In this document: positions 1-7,997 of the stretch, in pieces
How positions within the stretch are numbered: position 1 is the stretch's first letter
Layout of the letters: each line of letters begins with the position of its first letter
Assembly: GCA_965661575.1 (NCBI GenBank)
Contig: CBFIEJ010000043.1
Location: forward strand, 1 to 17,534
Length of the DNA stretch: 17,534 nucleotides
Reading direction: 5' to 3'
Origin: UA16 sp965661575
Lineage (GTDB): Bacteria; Bacteroidota; Bacteroidia; Flavobacteriales_D; Sanyastnellaceae
Notes under the pieces: model-generated
Told to the model about the DNA's origin: nothing
What the model saw: the letters and a program-made list of their open reading frames with translations, nothing else
The model's database searches: none
Made by a program: the position numbers and the translations under genes

Positions 1-492
1 AAGTCCATCAATCGTGAGCTCGCTGTTTGGGCCGGAAAACAATTCGATGCTGAGCTCGATGATGTTGACCTCAATGACTTCGAAATGTCCATCTACAGCG
101 AAGATCGACAAGCCGACTCAGGAATCCCTGCGCTCGCTCATGATTTCAAAGGAAAAATCAAAGATTGCGACGGGATCATAGTATCCCTGGCTGAGCACAA
201 TGGAAGTTACACGGCTGCATTCAAAAACATCATCGACTGGGTTTCTGTGATTGAAAAGGAACTGTGGGAACAAAAGCCCATGCTCCTTTTGTCCACCTCG
301 CCAGGACCACGCGGTGGCCGGACACTGCTAGAATTGGCGGCAACAGATTTTCCGCACCGGGCCGGTCGAGTTTGTGCACACTTCGCTTTGCCTTCATTTT
401 ATTCCAATTTTGAGCACGGCATCAAAAATCAAAACCTTCGTATGGAATTCGACACTGCTGCTGCTGCCCTGCGAGATGCCTTGGCAGAGTAG
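1..492 (+). CDS. NADPH-dependent FMN reductase family protein (5' partial)
   Basis: The reading frame is open from the first base to the TAG at 490-492, so the N-terminus lies outside the window; the internal ATG at 85 is not the true start. The visible 163 residues match the flavodoxin-like NADPH-dependent FMN reductase family (PF03358 type), small cytoplasmic flavoproteins that reduce FMN or quinones with NAD(P)H. Evidence includes an early S-x-N-R-x-L-A segment (part of the phosphate-binding region after the missing first strand), the segment D-G-I-I-V-S-L-A-E-H-N-G-S-Y with E65-H66-N67 (numbered from base 1), then F-K-N-I-I-D-W, and a later S-P-G-P-R-G-G loop. The P-E-Y-N of many family members is replaced by A-E-H-N, a variant I associate with flavobacterial homologues. 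Substrate cannot be deduced. The next gene starts 105 bases downstream on the same strand. Confidence 0.85.
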   Translation, partial: KSINRELAVWAGKQFDAELDDVDLNDFEMSIYSEDRQADSGIPALAHDFKGKIKDCDGIIVSLAEHNGSYTAAFKNIIDWVSVIEKELWEQKPMLLLSTSPGPRGGRTLLELAATDFPHRAGRVCAHFALPSFYSNFEHGIKNQNLRMEFDTAAAALRDALAE

Positions 493-597
493 CACCGACA
501 CCAGAGAAAGCAAACATGAGCACTGCCGCTTCGAGGCATACGAGATGTTCAAACAACTGATTGACAAACATTTCCGCAACGCATGTGTTAGACTGAC

Positions 598-1449
598 ATG
601 CAACGACCTACTCCCTTTTTGACGTTTGCCAATTATGCGCTCAATCCGAGCATGCGCCGCATCATCGAAAAATTCTTGGTGACGTGCGCACTGGTACTAT
701 TCCTGTTGCATTTGGCGCTCTATGCAGGGAATGAAATGTTTGCATGGAATTTGCCTGAATCACTTTTCTCGCACCCCTTGGCAACTTTGTACACGCCTTT
801 TTCAGTCATTTTGATCGCGGAGGTCTACTTGCTGATTTACTATTTACCCACCTCCTTTGCACGATCCTTGGGGAAGCAAATCGAGATTGTAGCTTTGATC
901 GAAATTCGGTCGGTCTTTAAAAACTTGGAAGACACATCTTCTTGGCCATGGGAAGCCGCCTTCTTTCCGCACATGTTGTCAGCGCTGGCTCTCGGTGGAA
1001 TGCTCGTTCTGTTTTATCATCTTTTGCCGCGAAGGGTCGCACGGTTGGAGGAATCTGAACTCAAAAAGTTTGTTCGTTTCAAAATGGGTATGGCTGGCAT
1101 ACTGACCATTTTCTTCGTTGGCTTGAGTGTTTACTCGATCGGCAACTGGCTCTGGGAATGGATCACTTATCCTGAGGCCCTGCATTCCGATCTCAACAGT
1201 GTTTTTTACAACGAATTTTTCACAGCTCTCATCCTCGTCGATGTGCTCCTTTTGGTCGTCTCCTTCAAGTACCTCGATGACTTTGGCTTTGTATTGCGCA
1301 ACTCCGGATTCGTTGTTGCTACCATTTTGCTCAGGCGGGCGCTGGGCACTGAACCTTGGTATGCATTTTCTTATGAAATGACCGCTGTATTTCTCGCAGT
1401 CATCATGCTGTTATTGCAGCGGGGGCTCAGCAGCCGTAACGACGAATGA
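598..1449 (+). CDS. Multi-pass membrane protein of unknown function
   Basis: This ORF of 283 codons starts at ATG 598 and ends at TGA 1447-1449. I do not recognise the family with confidence. It has about six or seven hydrophobic segments: residues ~22-43, ~60-82, ~122-142, ~166-188, ~206-224, ~237-250 and ~258-275, so it is an inner-membrane protein. Charged stretches lie in the loops, notably E-I-R-S-V-F-K-N after segment 2 and R-R-V-A-R-L-E-E-S-E-L-K-K after segment 3. No catalytic motif or cofactor-binding pattern is visible. The spacing and the C-terminal pattern (A-T-I-L-L-R-R-A-L-G then a final helix) faintly recall the PsiE phosphate-starvation family; this is a weak resemblance only. 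It runs toward the next gene, with 15 bases between the two stops. ATG 652 (M19) is an alternative start. Confidence 0.75.
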   Translation: MQRPTPFLTFANYALNPSMRRIIEKFLVTCALVLFLLHLALYAGNEMFAWNLPESLFSHPLATLYTPFSVILIAEVYLLIYYLPTSFARSLGKQIEIVALIEIRSVFKNLEDTSSWPWEAAFFPHMLSALALGGMLVLFYHLLPRRVARLEESELKKFVRFKMGMAGILTIFFVGLSVYSIGNWLWEWITYPEALHSDLNSVFYNEFFTALILVDVLLLVVSFKYLDDFGFVLRNSGFVVATILLRRALGTEPWYAFSYEMTAVFLAVIMLLLQRGLSSRNDE

Positions 1450-1466
1450 GACGATTAAAGATCGTC
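1450..1466. terminator. Candidate bidirectional hairpin between convergent genes
   Basis: GACGAT (1450-1455) and ATCGTC (1461-1466) form a perfect 6-bp stem around the loop TAAAG. It occupies the whole 15-base gap between two convergent genes and reaches into the stop codon of the minus-strand gene. The stem is short and has no strong U-tract on either side, so termination is an inference from position and symmetry. Confidence 0.35.
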
Positions 1467-2472
1467 AATCCGGCAGCAACGAAATCACCTTTCTCACGCT
1501 GCCATCATCGAAAATTTGCAATCGTATTCCTTCGAAATCCCCCTCAACTTGTTGACCCAAAAGATTGAGCACCTGAATCAAATCTGGGTCAGTGCCTTGC
1601 AAATCGACTGCGTGAACGGCTTCTGGACAGTAATTTCCATCCGGAGCTAACAAAGGAATCATGTAAGCCGGATCATTGATCAGCTCATGGATGAGGTAAT
1701 CAGTGGATTCAAGCAATTCTGGCGACGACAATTCCCACTCATCAGCGATGCCTTCGGCAGTCATCGGATCATTCAAAATACCCATCTCCGTGACAATGGC
1801 CCAATACAGGTATTCAATCGCCATGCATTCATAGTCGCATGTCTCGTCATCATAGTGATACCAGGCCTCTTCAGGGTAATCATCCGGAATGACGATGAAC
1901 TGTCCACCTCGCGCCACATCCATGGCGGCACTGAGCAAGGATGAATTGGGCGCGAGGGAAAATGCGTCTGGATAAATGACGACATGACCGACATGATTGA
2001 TGGTATGGAGCACTTCTTCGACAGTTGCATCAGAACCCCAATAGCCTGGTTCATTGGGAGCAATCTCTCCACTGTACAAAACAGCGCTGATGCCATCGCC
2101 TTCGTAAAAGTCAAAAAGATTTTCCTCTGCAGCAGAGCCTTCAAAACTCAAAACAGGCATCAACGCCTGACCCTGAATCAATGAGGCTTCCAGCATGGGA
2201 TCATCAACGATCCCATCTTCATTCTGATCGAGCAACTCGGCTGCGACCGCAGCTACATGCAACACTTTCAAATCATCAATCCCAGGCTCTGCAACCACGT
2301 GAAAACAGCCCAAAACGTTGATGTATTTGGTGAATTCTGAAAACGCTGGTTCCTGAACGAACGGATTTTGTTCGATGGAAAAGCACACCTCATTTTGAGC
2401 ATTGCACCCGCTGAAACATGCTGCACAAACCATTGCAATAACTAAGATCTCGGACTTCACATGTCTGTTCAT
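1465..2472 (-). CDS. Exported (lipo)protein of unknown family with EEVLH-x3-H-x2-H motif and calcium-loop-like segment
   Basis: I chose the ATG at 2472 because it gives a 335-residue protein with a normal export signal (M-N-R-H-V-K then a hydrophobic core); an upstream ATG at 2637 would overlap the divergent helicase gene and add an unlikely leader. The signal ends at C-F-S-G-C-N-A-Q, so C23 could be lipidated, or the signal may be cleaved after A25. Residues 82-91, D-Q-N-E-D-G-I-V-D-D, resemble an EF-hand/dockerin calcium loop. Residues 152-163 hold E-E-V-L-H-T-I-N-H-V-G-H, a gluzincin-like acidic/His cluster that might bind zinc. A conserved-looking block W-Y-H-Y-D-D-E-T-C-D-Y-E-C follows at ~204-216. 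I recall similar proteins in marine bacteria and algae, all uncharacterised. The end (~286-335) resembles a type IX sorting domain: V-L-N-L-L-G-Q-Q-V then D-D-G-S-V-R-K-V-I-S. A metallohydrolase role is speculation. Confidence 0.8.
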   Translation of the reverse strand: MNRHVKSEILVIAMVCAACFSGCNAQNEVCFSIEQNPFVQEPAFSEFTKYINVLGCFHVVAEPGIDDLKVLHVAAVAAELLDQNEDGIVDDPMLEASLIQGQALMPVLSFEGSAAEENLFDFYEGDGISAVLYSGEIAPNEPGYWGSDATVEEVLHTINHVGHVVIYPDAFSLAPNSSLLSAAMDVARGGQFIVIPDDYPEEAWYHYDDETCDYECMAIEYLYWAIVTEMGILNDPMTAEGIADEWELSSPELLESTDYLIHELINDPAYMIPLLAPDGNYCPEAVHAVDLQGTDPDLIQVLNLLGQQVEGDFEGIRLQIFDDGSVRKVISLLPD

Positions 2473-2510
2473 GAGGTGAATGAATGGCGGTGTAAGCACA
2501 CCTAAAATCC

Positions 2511-2544
2511 ACAATTTATGCATTCCCCTCCCAGAAAAGTCAAA
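2511..2544 (-). promoter_or_regulatory. Candidate Bacteroidota promoter for the 1465-2472 gene
   Basis: On the minus strand, TTTG (plus 2541-2544) is followed 22 bases later by TAAATTGT (plus 2511-2518), a near match to TAnnTTTG. A transcript would start near 2504, giving a leader of about 30 bases before the ATG at 2472. The -7 box is imperfect, so this is a low-confidence call. Confidence 0.3.
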
Positions 2545-2587
2545 TTCTCCCTGATTTGACGGAACTTGCGGCCTGAAGTAAACTGCA

Positions 2588-4207
2588 TTGGATTCATTCG
2601 ACACCCTAGGCCTTTCCGCCCCGATCCTCAAAGCCATCGGTCAACTTGGTTTTGACACCCCTACCGACATTCAGAGCCAAGCGATCCCTCACCTCTTGCA
2701 AGGTGATCGAGATTTCATTGGACTCGCTCAAACAGGAACGGGAAAAACAGCGGCATTTGGTCTTCCACTCCTGGACCACCTCGATGCGTCGGATGATAGC
2801 GTCCAAGCCTTGATCCTGGCTCCGACTCGTGAGCTGGGCCAGCAAATCGCCGAGCAAATCGATTTGTTTTCCAAGCATCTCAAAGGCATCAAAAGCGTGG
2901 CTGTTTATGGAGGCGCGAACATCGTGACGCAAATCACCCAACTCAAACGACCGCGCCATGTCGTCATTGCAACCCCCGGACGGCTCATTGATCTGGTCAA
3001 ACGAAAAGCGCTGAAGCTCGATCAGATCAAGTACCTCGTACTCGATGAGGCCGATGAGATGCTCAACATGGGCTTCAAGGACGAGCTCGACACCATTCTA
3101 GAGTTTACCCCCGACACAAAAAAAACATGGCTGTTCTCTGCAACCATGCCAAGGGAAATCCGGCGCATGGTCAAGCAGTATATGGAATCGCCTTTCGAAG
3201 TAAGCGTCGATCCAAAGACCACTGTCAATGCCAACATTGAGCACCGCTATGCAGTCGTAAAGCAAGCGGATAAGACTGAAGCGATGTCACGATTTCTGGA
3301 ACTTGAACCAGATTTATATGGTGTCGTTTTTTGCAGAACGCGAAGAGATACCCAGGCGTTGGCTGAAGATCTATTGAAAATGGGATTCCGCGCCGACGCA
3401 TTGCACGGCGAAATGTCACAGCCTCAGCGGGACCGCGTGATGAACCGATTCAAGAATCGAGACCTTCAAGTACTGATCGCGACCGATGTAGCGGCTCGTG
3501 GTATTGATGTCAACGACCTCACGCACGTTTTTCACCACTCACTCCCAAGCGAACAGGCCTACTACACGCACCGTTCCGGAAGAACCGCACGCGCAGGTAA
3601 GAAAGGGATTTCACTCGCATTCATCAGCAACAGAGAAAAAGGATACATCAATCGCATGGCGCGCGAAATGGATATTTCTTTTGAAGCTGTGGATGTACCG
3701 GGTGCTGAAGAAATCGTGCAAGCTCGCATGATGAAGTGGGCGCAGGACGTACTGGATCAAAAAGCCTTTGACCGCGTCCCTTTCGACATCATCATGCAGA
3801 TGAATTTACTCTTCGAAGAGACTCCGAAAGACGAACTCATTGCACGACTCGTAGCACGTGAACTGGCTCGTTTAAATGTAGATTCTGGTCGAGACATCAA
3901 TCAACGCGCTCGGCAAGACGGTGAACGATCACCTCAACGTAGAAGCTCCTCTGGAGGCTACAGTCGCTCTGGTGGATATACCAAGTCCCGGAGTGGCTTC
4001 AAAAAATCAAGCGGGGGGAGCGGTGCAAGCGGCAACGGACGCAAAAACAGAGCCTCCACGAGCGGTTCTGGCAGCAGCGGTGGCAAGAAGTACGGAGGAT
4101 TTGGAAAATCCGGTAGCACAGGAAATTCTGGAGGCGGATTTAAAAAGAAAAAGTCGGGCGGAAAAGGAAAGCGGAGCGGGTTTGGCTCAAAGCCTTTCCG
4201 GGGTTAA
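2588..4207 (+). CDS. DEAD-box ATP-dependent RNA helicase with basic Gly/Ser-rich tail
   Basis: This 539-residue protein has the complete DEAD-box core. Visible motifs are the Q motif G-F-D-T-P-T-D-I-Q (21-29), motif I A-Q-T-G-T-G-K-T (47-54), P-T-R-E-L (79-83), T-P-G-R (129-132), D-E-A-D (153-156), S-A-T (184-186), A-R-G-I-D (303-307) and H-R-S-G-R-T-A-R-A-G (328-337). It would unwind RNA duplexes in ribosome assembly, RNA decay or cold adaptation. From about residue 425 the tail is low-complexity and rich in Gly, Ser, Lys and Arg, typical of RNA-binding tails in this family. The start must be TTG at 2588: an in-frame stop lies at 2579-2581, only two codons upstream, and the first internal ATG is far inside the core. 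Translation from TTG gives M-D-S-F-D-T-L-G-L, the expected N-terminus. No clear ribosome-binding site is seen. Confidence 0.93.
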   Translation: MDSFDTLGLSAPILKAIGQLGFDTPTDIQSQAIPHLLQGDRDFIGLAQTGTGKTAAFGLPLLDHLDASDDSVQALILAPTRELGQQIAEQIDLFSKHLKGIKSVAVYGGANIVTQITQLKRPRHVVIATPGRLIDLVKRKALKLDQIKYLVLDEADEMLNMGFKDELDTILEFTPDTKKTWLFSATMPREIRRMVKQYMESPFEVSVDPKTTVNANIEHRYAVVKQADKTEAMSRFLELEPDLYGVVFCRTRRDTQALAEDLLKMGFRADALHGEMSQPQRDRVMNRFKNRDLQVLIATDVAARGIDVNDLTHVFHHSLPSEQAYYTHRSGRTARAGKKGISLAFISNREKGYINRMAREMDISFEAVDVPGAEEIVQARMMKWAQDVLDQKAFDRVPFDIIMQMNLLFEETPKDELIARLVARELARLNVDSGRDINQRARQDGERSPQRRSSSGGYSRSGGYTKSRSGFKKSSGGSGASGNGRKNRASTSGSGSSGGKKYGGFGKSGSTGNSGGGFKKKKSGGKGKRSGFGSKPFRG

Positions 4208-4227
4208 TCCTTTCGAACTGTGCTTGG

Positions 4228-5802
4228 TTACAACAGGTAATTCATCGATGAGAACGACGAGTGTCCTCCTGCAATGACTTCTTCCATCAGTGACTTCTGA
4301 TCTTCTGAACAGGCAACGAGGGTGCGAATCGAGAAAGACCGCAACGCTGCTTTCACGCTCAATGTGCTTACTGCGCTGTCTTTCCGTCCCGTGAATGGGA
4401 GTGCATCTGGTCCTCGTTGGCAGGAAGCATTGATGTTGACTCGGCACACCTGATTCACGAGGTGATCAATGCATTGGCCTGCGGCTTCCGCGTTTTTGGT
4501 AAAGATGCTGACCTGCTGGCCGTAGTTGCTTTCCGCCACATCTGTCAATACCTCTTCGAAATCCTCAAATTCTAAGACCGGACAAACCGGACCGAATTGT
4601 TCCTCCCGAAAAATGGCAGTTTCGCGATGAGTTGGAAAGAGGATGGCAGGAAAAAAGATATTGCCTTCGACCTCTCCCCCCCGTTTATTCACGACATGTG
4701 CGCCCTTCGCAACGGCCTCGTCTACGTAGGACTGCATGTACTTTACCTTGCCTTGCTCTGGCAAAGGCGTAATGTCCGCGTTCTCAAATGGACTGCCGCT
4801 CACCAGTGCGTCGGTTGCTCGGGCAAAGGCATCGAGGAACTGCTTCCGTATCTGTTTGTGAACATATATGACCTTCAATGCGGTGCACCGTTGACCATTG
4901 AAACTCCAAGCGCCTTTCACACATTCTTTGACAGCGAGCTCGATATCTGCGTCGTCAAATATGATCGCAGGATTCTTAGCTTCCAGCCCAAGAACTTGAC
5001 GCACCCGGTTCGGTTTCGGGTGCTGGGAGATGAGTGCATTGCTGCTCTTGCTATTTCCTATTAGAGCCAAAACATCAATCCTACCGGTCTTCATGATGGG
5101 CGCGGCGAGTGTGCGGCCGCGGCCAAAAATAATATTGACCACCCCAGGAGGAAAACTCTGCGCAAAGGCTTCAAGCAGCGGCGTGATGAGCAATACCCCG
5201 TACTTAGCGGGTTTAAAAACACACGTATTACCCATTAATAAGGCGGGCAGAAGCACACAGAAGGTTTCATTCAATGGGTAGTTGAACGGACCCAAGCAAA
5301 GCACCACCCCAATCGGACCTCTGCGGATTTGAGCGAGCGTGCCATCCACGGAAGTAATATGACTGCCTTCACGATGTAAGTTTTTGTACTCCTCCACAGT
5401 CTCCTTGAGGTAGATTACAGTTCGGTCAAATTCCTTCTCCGCGTCTGACCTTTTCTTGCAAATCTCCCACATCAACAGGCTGACGACTGCTTCTCGTTTT
5501 GGCACCATCAGGCCAATGAACTTTTCCATGGCCTCGATGCGAACGCTCGCATCTGCGGTTGGCCAATCTCCTCGACCAAAATCATAAGCACCCCTGGCTG
5601 CCTCAAGGGCTGAAAGAGCTGAAGCCTCATCCATGTCTGGAGCAGAACCCAATCGAACGCCCGAAACCTCATCGTTCTTGTTCGCGTCTTCTTCCAAGAT
5701 CGGACTGACCACCTCTGCCACGTCGCCAGACCATGGCAACAACTCTCCGTTGATTAGATACGTTTTGTGCTCAAGCGATTCAGGGGGCATAATTGGTGTC
5801 AT
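4228..5802 (-). CDS. gapN: NADP-dependent non-phosphorylating glyceraldehyde-3-phosphate dehydrogenase (GapN/ALDH11-type)
   Basis: This is a 524-residue aldehyde dehydrogenase superfamily protein starting at ATG 5802. Catalytic residues are N174 (in L-G-P-F-N-Y-P-L-N-E-T-F), general base E274 (G-L-E-A-K-N-P-A-I-I) and nucleophile C306 (F-N-G-Q-R-C-T-A-L-K); the cofactor-site stretch is V-F-K-P-A-K-Y-G-V-L-L (195-205), and E-E-Q-F-G-P is at 400-405. These blocks, plus R-V-N-I-N with C-Q-R-G-P-D and P-F-T-G-R-K-D-S-A near the C-terminus, fit the GapN subfamily. GapN oxidises glyceraldehyde 3-phosphate directly to 3-phosphoglycerate, yielding NADPH and bypassing phosphoglycerate kinase. Substrate assignment rests on subfamily resemblance; a related aldehyde cannot be excluded. 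It is last of four minus-strand genes, 100 bases after the preceding copper-protein gene, where I see no convincing promoter. Its stop faces the helicase stop 20 bases away. Confidence 0.85.
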   Translation of the reverse strand: MTPIMPPESLEHKTYLINGELLPWSGDVAEVVSPILEEDANKNDEVSGVRLGSAPDMDEASALSALEAARGAYDFGRGDWPTADASVRIEAMEKFIGLMVPKREAVVSLLMWEICKKRSDAEKEFDRTVIYLKETVEEYKNLHREGSHITSVDGTLAQIRRGPIGVVLCLGPFNYPLNETFCVLLPALLMGNTCVFKPAKYGVLLITPLLEAFAQSFPPGVVNIIFGRGRTLAAPIMKTGRIDVLALIGNSKSSNALISQHPKPNRVRQVLGLEAKNPAIIFDDADIELAVKECVKGAWSFNGQRCTALKVIYVHKQIRKQFLDAFARATDALVSGSPFENADITPLPEQGKVKYMQSYVDEAVAKGAHVVNKRGGEVEGNIFFPAILFPTHRETAIFREEQFGPVCPVLEFEDFEEVLTDVAESNYGQQVSIFTKNAEAAGQCIDHLVNQVCRVNINASCQRGPDALPFTGRKDSAVSTLSVKAALRSFSIRTLVACSEDQKSLMEEVIAGGHSSFSSMNYLL

Positions 5803-5902
5803 AATTTGAGAACCAATACCTTAAGCACATGTTCAATTGCATAAAAAACGAGGGTACAAGCAGCGATTCAGAGGTTTAAATGAGACGCGGCTGCGCTGCT
5901 GA

Positions 5903-7054
5903 TCAGTGTATCACGGAAAAGCGCGATCTTGTTCCATTCGATAAAATTGCGGTGTACAATCCCACTGGCCAACTCTGAACATCCAACTTGCCTTGCAACA
6001 AAGCACCTTGGAAAATCATCGAGCCGCCGGTGTCAAAAACACGAACCGACTCTGAATCTTCCCATGTGATGCTAGAACCTGTTGGGTTCGGGAATCCGGC
6101 GGATCGATCAATGGCTTCCAAGTCCTGAACAGCGAGGCTAACATCGCGGACGCGAATCAATTGTTCCCCTTCAAATTGATCATCTGGAATGTTCCAGAAT
6201 TCACACGGGATGTATCCATCCCATCCCGCATCAGGCTCAATCATAACGGTAAACCTTTCACCGGGAAAAATATCAAGTTCCTCCAACTCGAACGGCCCGG
6301 GCAATGGCCGCCCGTCGCTCATGTAACATGTGGCATGCAACTCCTCCGGGAACTCCAAACGTATGAGGCTATATGCCATGGATCCAAGGCGCAACGCAAT
6401 CGGCTGGCCAGGTTCGAATGATATGATATGATCCGGTTGTTCCAGCTGGCTACCTGAAACACCGTTGACCATAAAAACATCAGGACGAATGTCGTGGAAC
6501 GGAAAAGACTGCACCGCGTTTAAATTCGTTTCTACAGCTAAGTCGCTGAATAAAATCGGGACATTTTCGACGTAAGCAGGTCCTCCTTCAAACAACGTCA
6601 TGTCCGGGCGATTGACTAAAATCATTCCATACATTCCCATGGTCAAGTGCAACGTCGTTGTCACGTGGCAATGGTAAAGAAAAGTTCCCGGATGATTTGC
6701 TGTAAATGAATAGGTTGCCTCCTGACCTGTTGCAACAAAAAAACTTGTCGCAGGCACACCATCATTGACTTGATCAACGTCAAGGCCATGCAGGTGAATC
6801 GTGTGACTCTCAGGGCTCGGATTCGTAAAACTTAACTGCACAAACTCGTTCTGGTTATATTCCAACAGAGGTCCCGGCAAGGTAATATAGCCGTCTGCCA
6901 CCCAGCCGTAACCCCAAATTGGAATTGCCGTTCCATCCGGCAAGAATGTGAAACCCTCCATTCCTGAAAAAAGCTGTGGTGGAGCCATTTGTCCTGCACA
7001 ACACAAAGATCCAGAGACAAAGTAAATTAAGGCGAAGATTCGAAAATACCTCAT
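5903..7054 (-). CDS. Secreted multicopper oxidase-like protein carrying the type 1 copper site, with type IX sorting domain
   Basis: The 383-residue product begins with a signal peptide (about 1-21). The first cupredoxin domain (~30-150) holds S-H-T-I-H-L-H-G with H84, H87 and H89, an H-x-x-H-x-H copper motif. It then holds G-T-F-L-Y-H-C-H-V-T-T-T-L-H-L-T-M-G-M with H128-C129-H130, H136 and M139/M141, matching the Cys-His-Met type 1 site next to a trinuclear-cluster H-C-H. A second cupredoxin-like region (~160-305) has no copper motif. Residues ~319-383 (G-F-P-N-P-T-G then G-L-Y-T-A-I) are a type IX secretion sorting domain, so the protein is exported to the surface or medium. The ATG at 7054 overlaps the stop of the upstream gene (ATGA), implying translational coupling. 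This gene alone lacks the other pair of His motifs of a full oxidase; the upstream gene has them. Confidence 0.88.
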   Translation of the reverse strand: MRYFRIFALIYFVSGSLCCAGQMAPPQLFSGMEGFTFLPDGTAIPIWGYGWVADGYITLPGPLLEYNQNEFVQLSFTNPSPESHTIHLHGLDVDQVNDGVPATSFFVATGQEATYSFTANHPGTFLYHCHVTTTLHLTMGMYGMILVNRPDMTLFEGGPAYVENVPILFSDLAVETNLNAVQSFPFHDIRPDVFMVNGVSGSQLEQPDHIISFEPGQPIALRLGSMAYSLIRLEFPEELHATCYMSDGRPLPGPFELEELDIFPGERFTVMIEPDAGWDGYIPCEFWNIPDDQFEGEQLIRVRDVSLAVQDLEAIDRSAGFPNPTGSSITWEDSESVRVFDTGGSMIFQGALLQGKLDVQSWPVGLYTAILSNGTRSRFSVIH

Positions 7055-7905
7055 GGCATGACGTGGATTTGGGTGATCATACCACCGGGGTAAAAGCCCG
7101 CGTTCGTGACAGCAATTAAATTGTGATTGTGAACAGGATACATGCCAATCTGATTCGCAACTAGCTGCACGACAAGAGCCTCACCTTGAAGAATTGGGGT
7201 TGTATCCTTGGACCAACCAATACGTTCGGGGTGGTGGGTACTGCTCACGATGGTCACATGAAATCCATGGAAATGAAAGACATGATCCATGAATCCGTGG
7301 TTCACAATTGAAATCAAACAGGTATCTCCCAAGTTCAACGCAACGAGGGCCGCAGGATCATCAACGGTTGCCGGATAGGTGCGTTCGTTGATGGTGAACT
7401 GTTCCGGTATGTATGGTTCCCCCCATGCGATGGGAAATCCCATATCTGCGGCCACCATGCGATCGACGGACCAATCACTCAAGTTCCAGTGATACAACGG
7501 AAAATCAACATCCAACCCCACTTGCAGTTGACCACTCGCCCCCATGACGCGACCAACTTCATTTGTTAGACCGAATCGGTATGCACCTGTGGCAAGAGGA
7601 GGAATACTCAATGACACGGTGTCAGATGCTGCGATTTCCCATTCCTGTTCGCCCTCTGCCTCGAGCTTCCATGTGTGCACGACACTGTCAGAATTGATTA
7701 AGACAAGTGTGGACCACTGGTCAGGAGCCCTCGAGATGGTCGCATTGATGCTCGTCCAGTCCGGACTCGCATTGAATCGAATGGATTGCACAGAATCCGG
7801 AATGTGAGGCCATTCTCCGCGAGCAATCCAAAGTGAATCCTGCGCCGATGATGACCACGAAACCAAGAACAAAAAGATGACAACCAATGGCTTAAACTCA
7901 TGCAT
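7051..7905 (-). CDS. Exported cupredoxin-domain protein, probable partner half of a split multicopper oxidase
   Basis: I chose ATG 7905 because it starts a clean signal peptide (M-H-E-F-K-P, hydrophobic core, S-S-S-A-Q), giving 284 residues; the in-frame ATG at 8010 would overlap the upstream gene and put a long extension ahead of the signal. An N-terminal cupredoxin-like region (~25-135) has no metal motif. The second (~150-284) holds D-H-V-F-H-F-H-G-F-H with H208, H211, H213 and H216, and then Y-P-V-H-N-H-N with H259 and H261, ending in G-G-M-I-T-Q-I-H-V-M-P. These fit the H-x-x-H-x-H-G and H-x-H trinuclear-cluster motifs of multicopper oxidases. The Cys of a type 1 site is absent (H-N-H in place of H-C-H). 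It has no sorting domain, unlike its partner, whose start codon overlaps its stop. A function in oxidising metal ions or organics together with the partner is inference. Confidence 0.82.
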   Translation of the reverse strand: MHEFKPLVVIFLFLVSWSSSAQDSLWIARGEWPHIPDSVQSIRFNASPDWTSINATISRAPDQWSTLVLINSDSVVHTWKLEAEGEQEWEIAASDTVSLSIPPLATGAYRFGLTNEVGRVMGASGQLQVGLDVDFPLYHWNLSDWSVDRMVAADMGFPIAWGEPYIPEQFTINERTYPATVDDPAALVALNLGDTCLISIVNHGFMDHVFHFHGFHVTIVSSTHHPERIGWSKDTTPILQGEALVVQLVANQIGMYPVHNHNLIAVTNAGFYPGGMITQIHVMP

Positions 7906-7906
7906 A

Positions 7907-7917
7907 GCGTAAAAGTA
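7907..7917 (-). promoter_or_regulatory. TACTTTTACGC element one base ahead of the start codon
   Basis: On the minus strand the 11-mer TACTTTTACGC is followed by T and then the ATG at 7905. TACTTTTA (plus 7910-7917) differs from the Bacteroidota -7 box TAnnTTTG only in its last base. The same 11-mer sits in the same position before the gene at 14680. It could be a promoter giving a leaderless transcript, but no clear -33 element is present. Confidence 0.3.
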
Positions 7918-7997
7918 ACCAAGAAAAAGAGACGAGTATAAAAGTGAGAAAAACCTGCTGATCCACGTCCCCTTGTGGCAATTCGAATGCTTCAATT

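Noticed and set aside
2473..2637. Upstream extension of the minus-strand exported protein to ATG 2637
   Set aside because: It overlaps the helicase N-terminus on the other strand and puts about 55 non-signal residues before a good signal peptide.
3921..4277. Alternative-frame ORF over the helicase tail
   Set aside because: It is a by-product of the repetitive Gly/Ser/Lys codons; the helicase frame is supported by its family and tail composition.
5803..5902. Own promoter for the GapN-type gene
   Set aside because: No TAnnTTTG with a properly spaced TTG was found in the 100-base gap.
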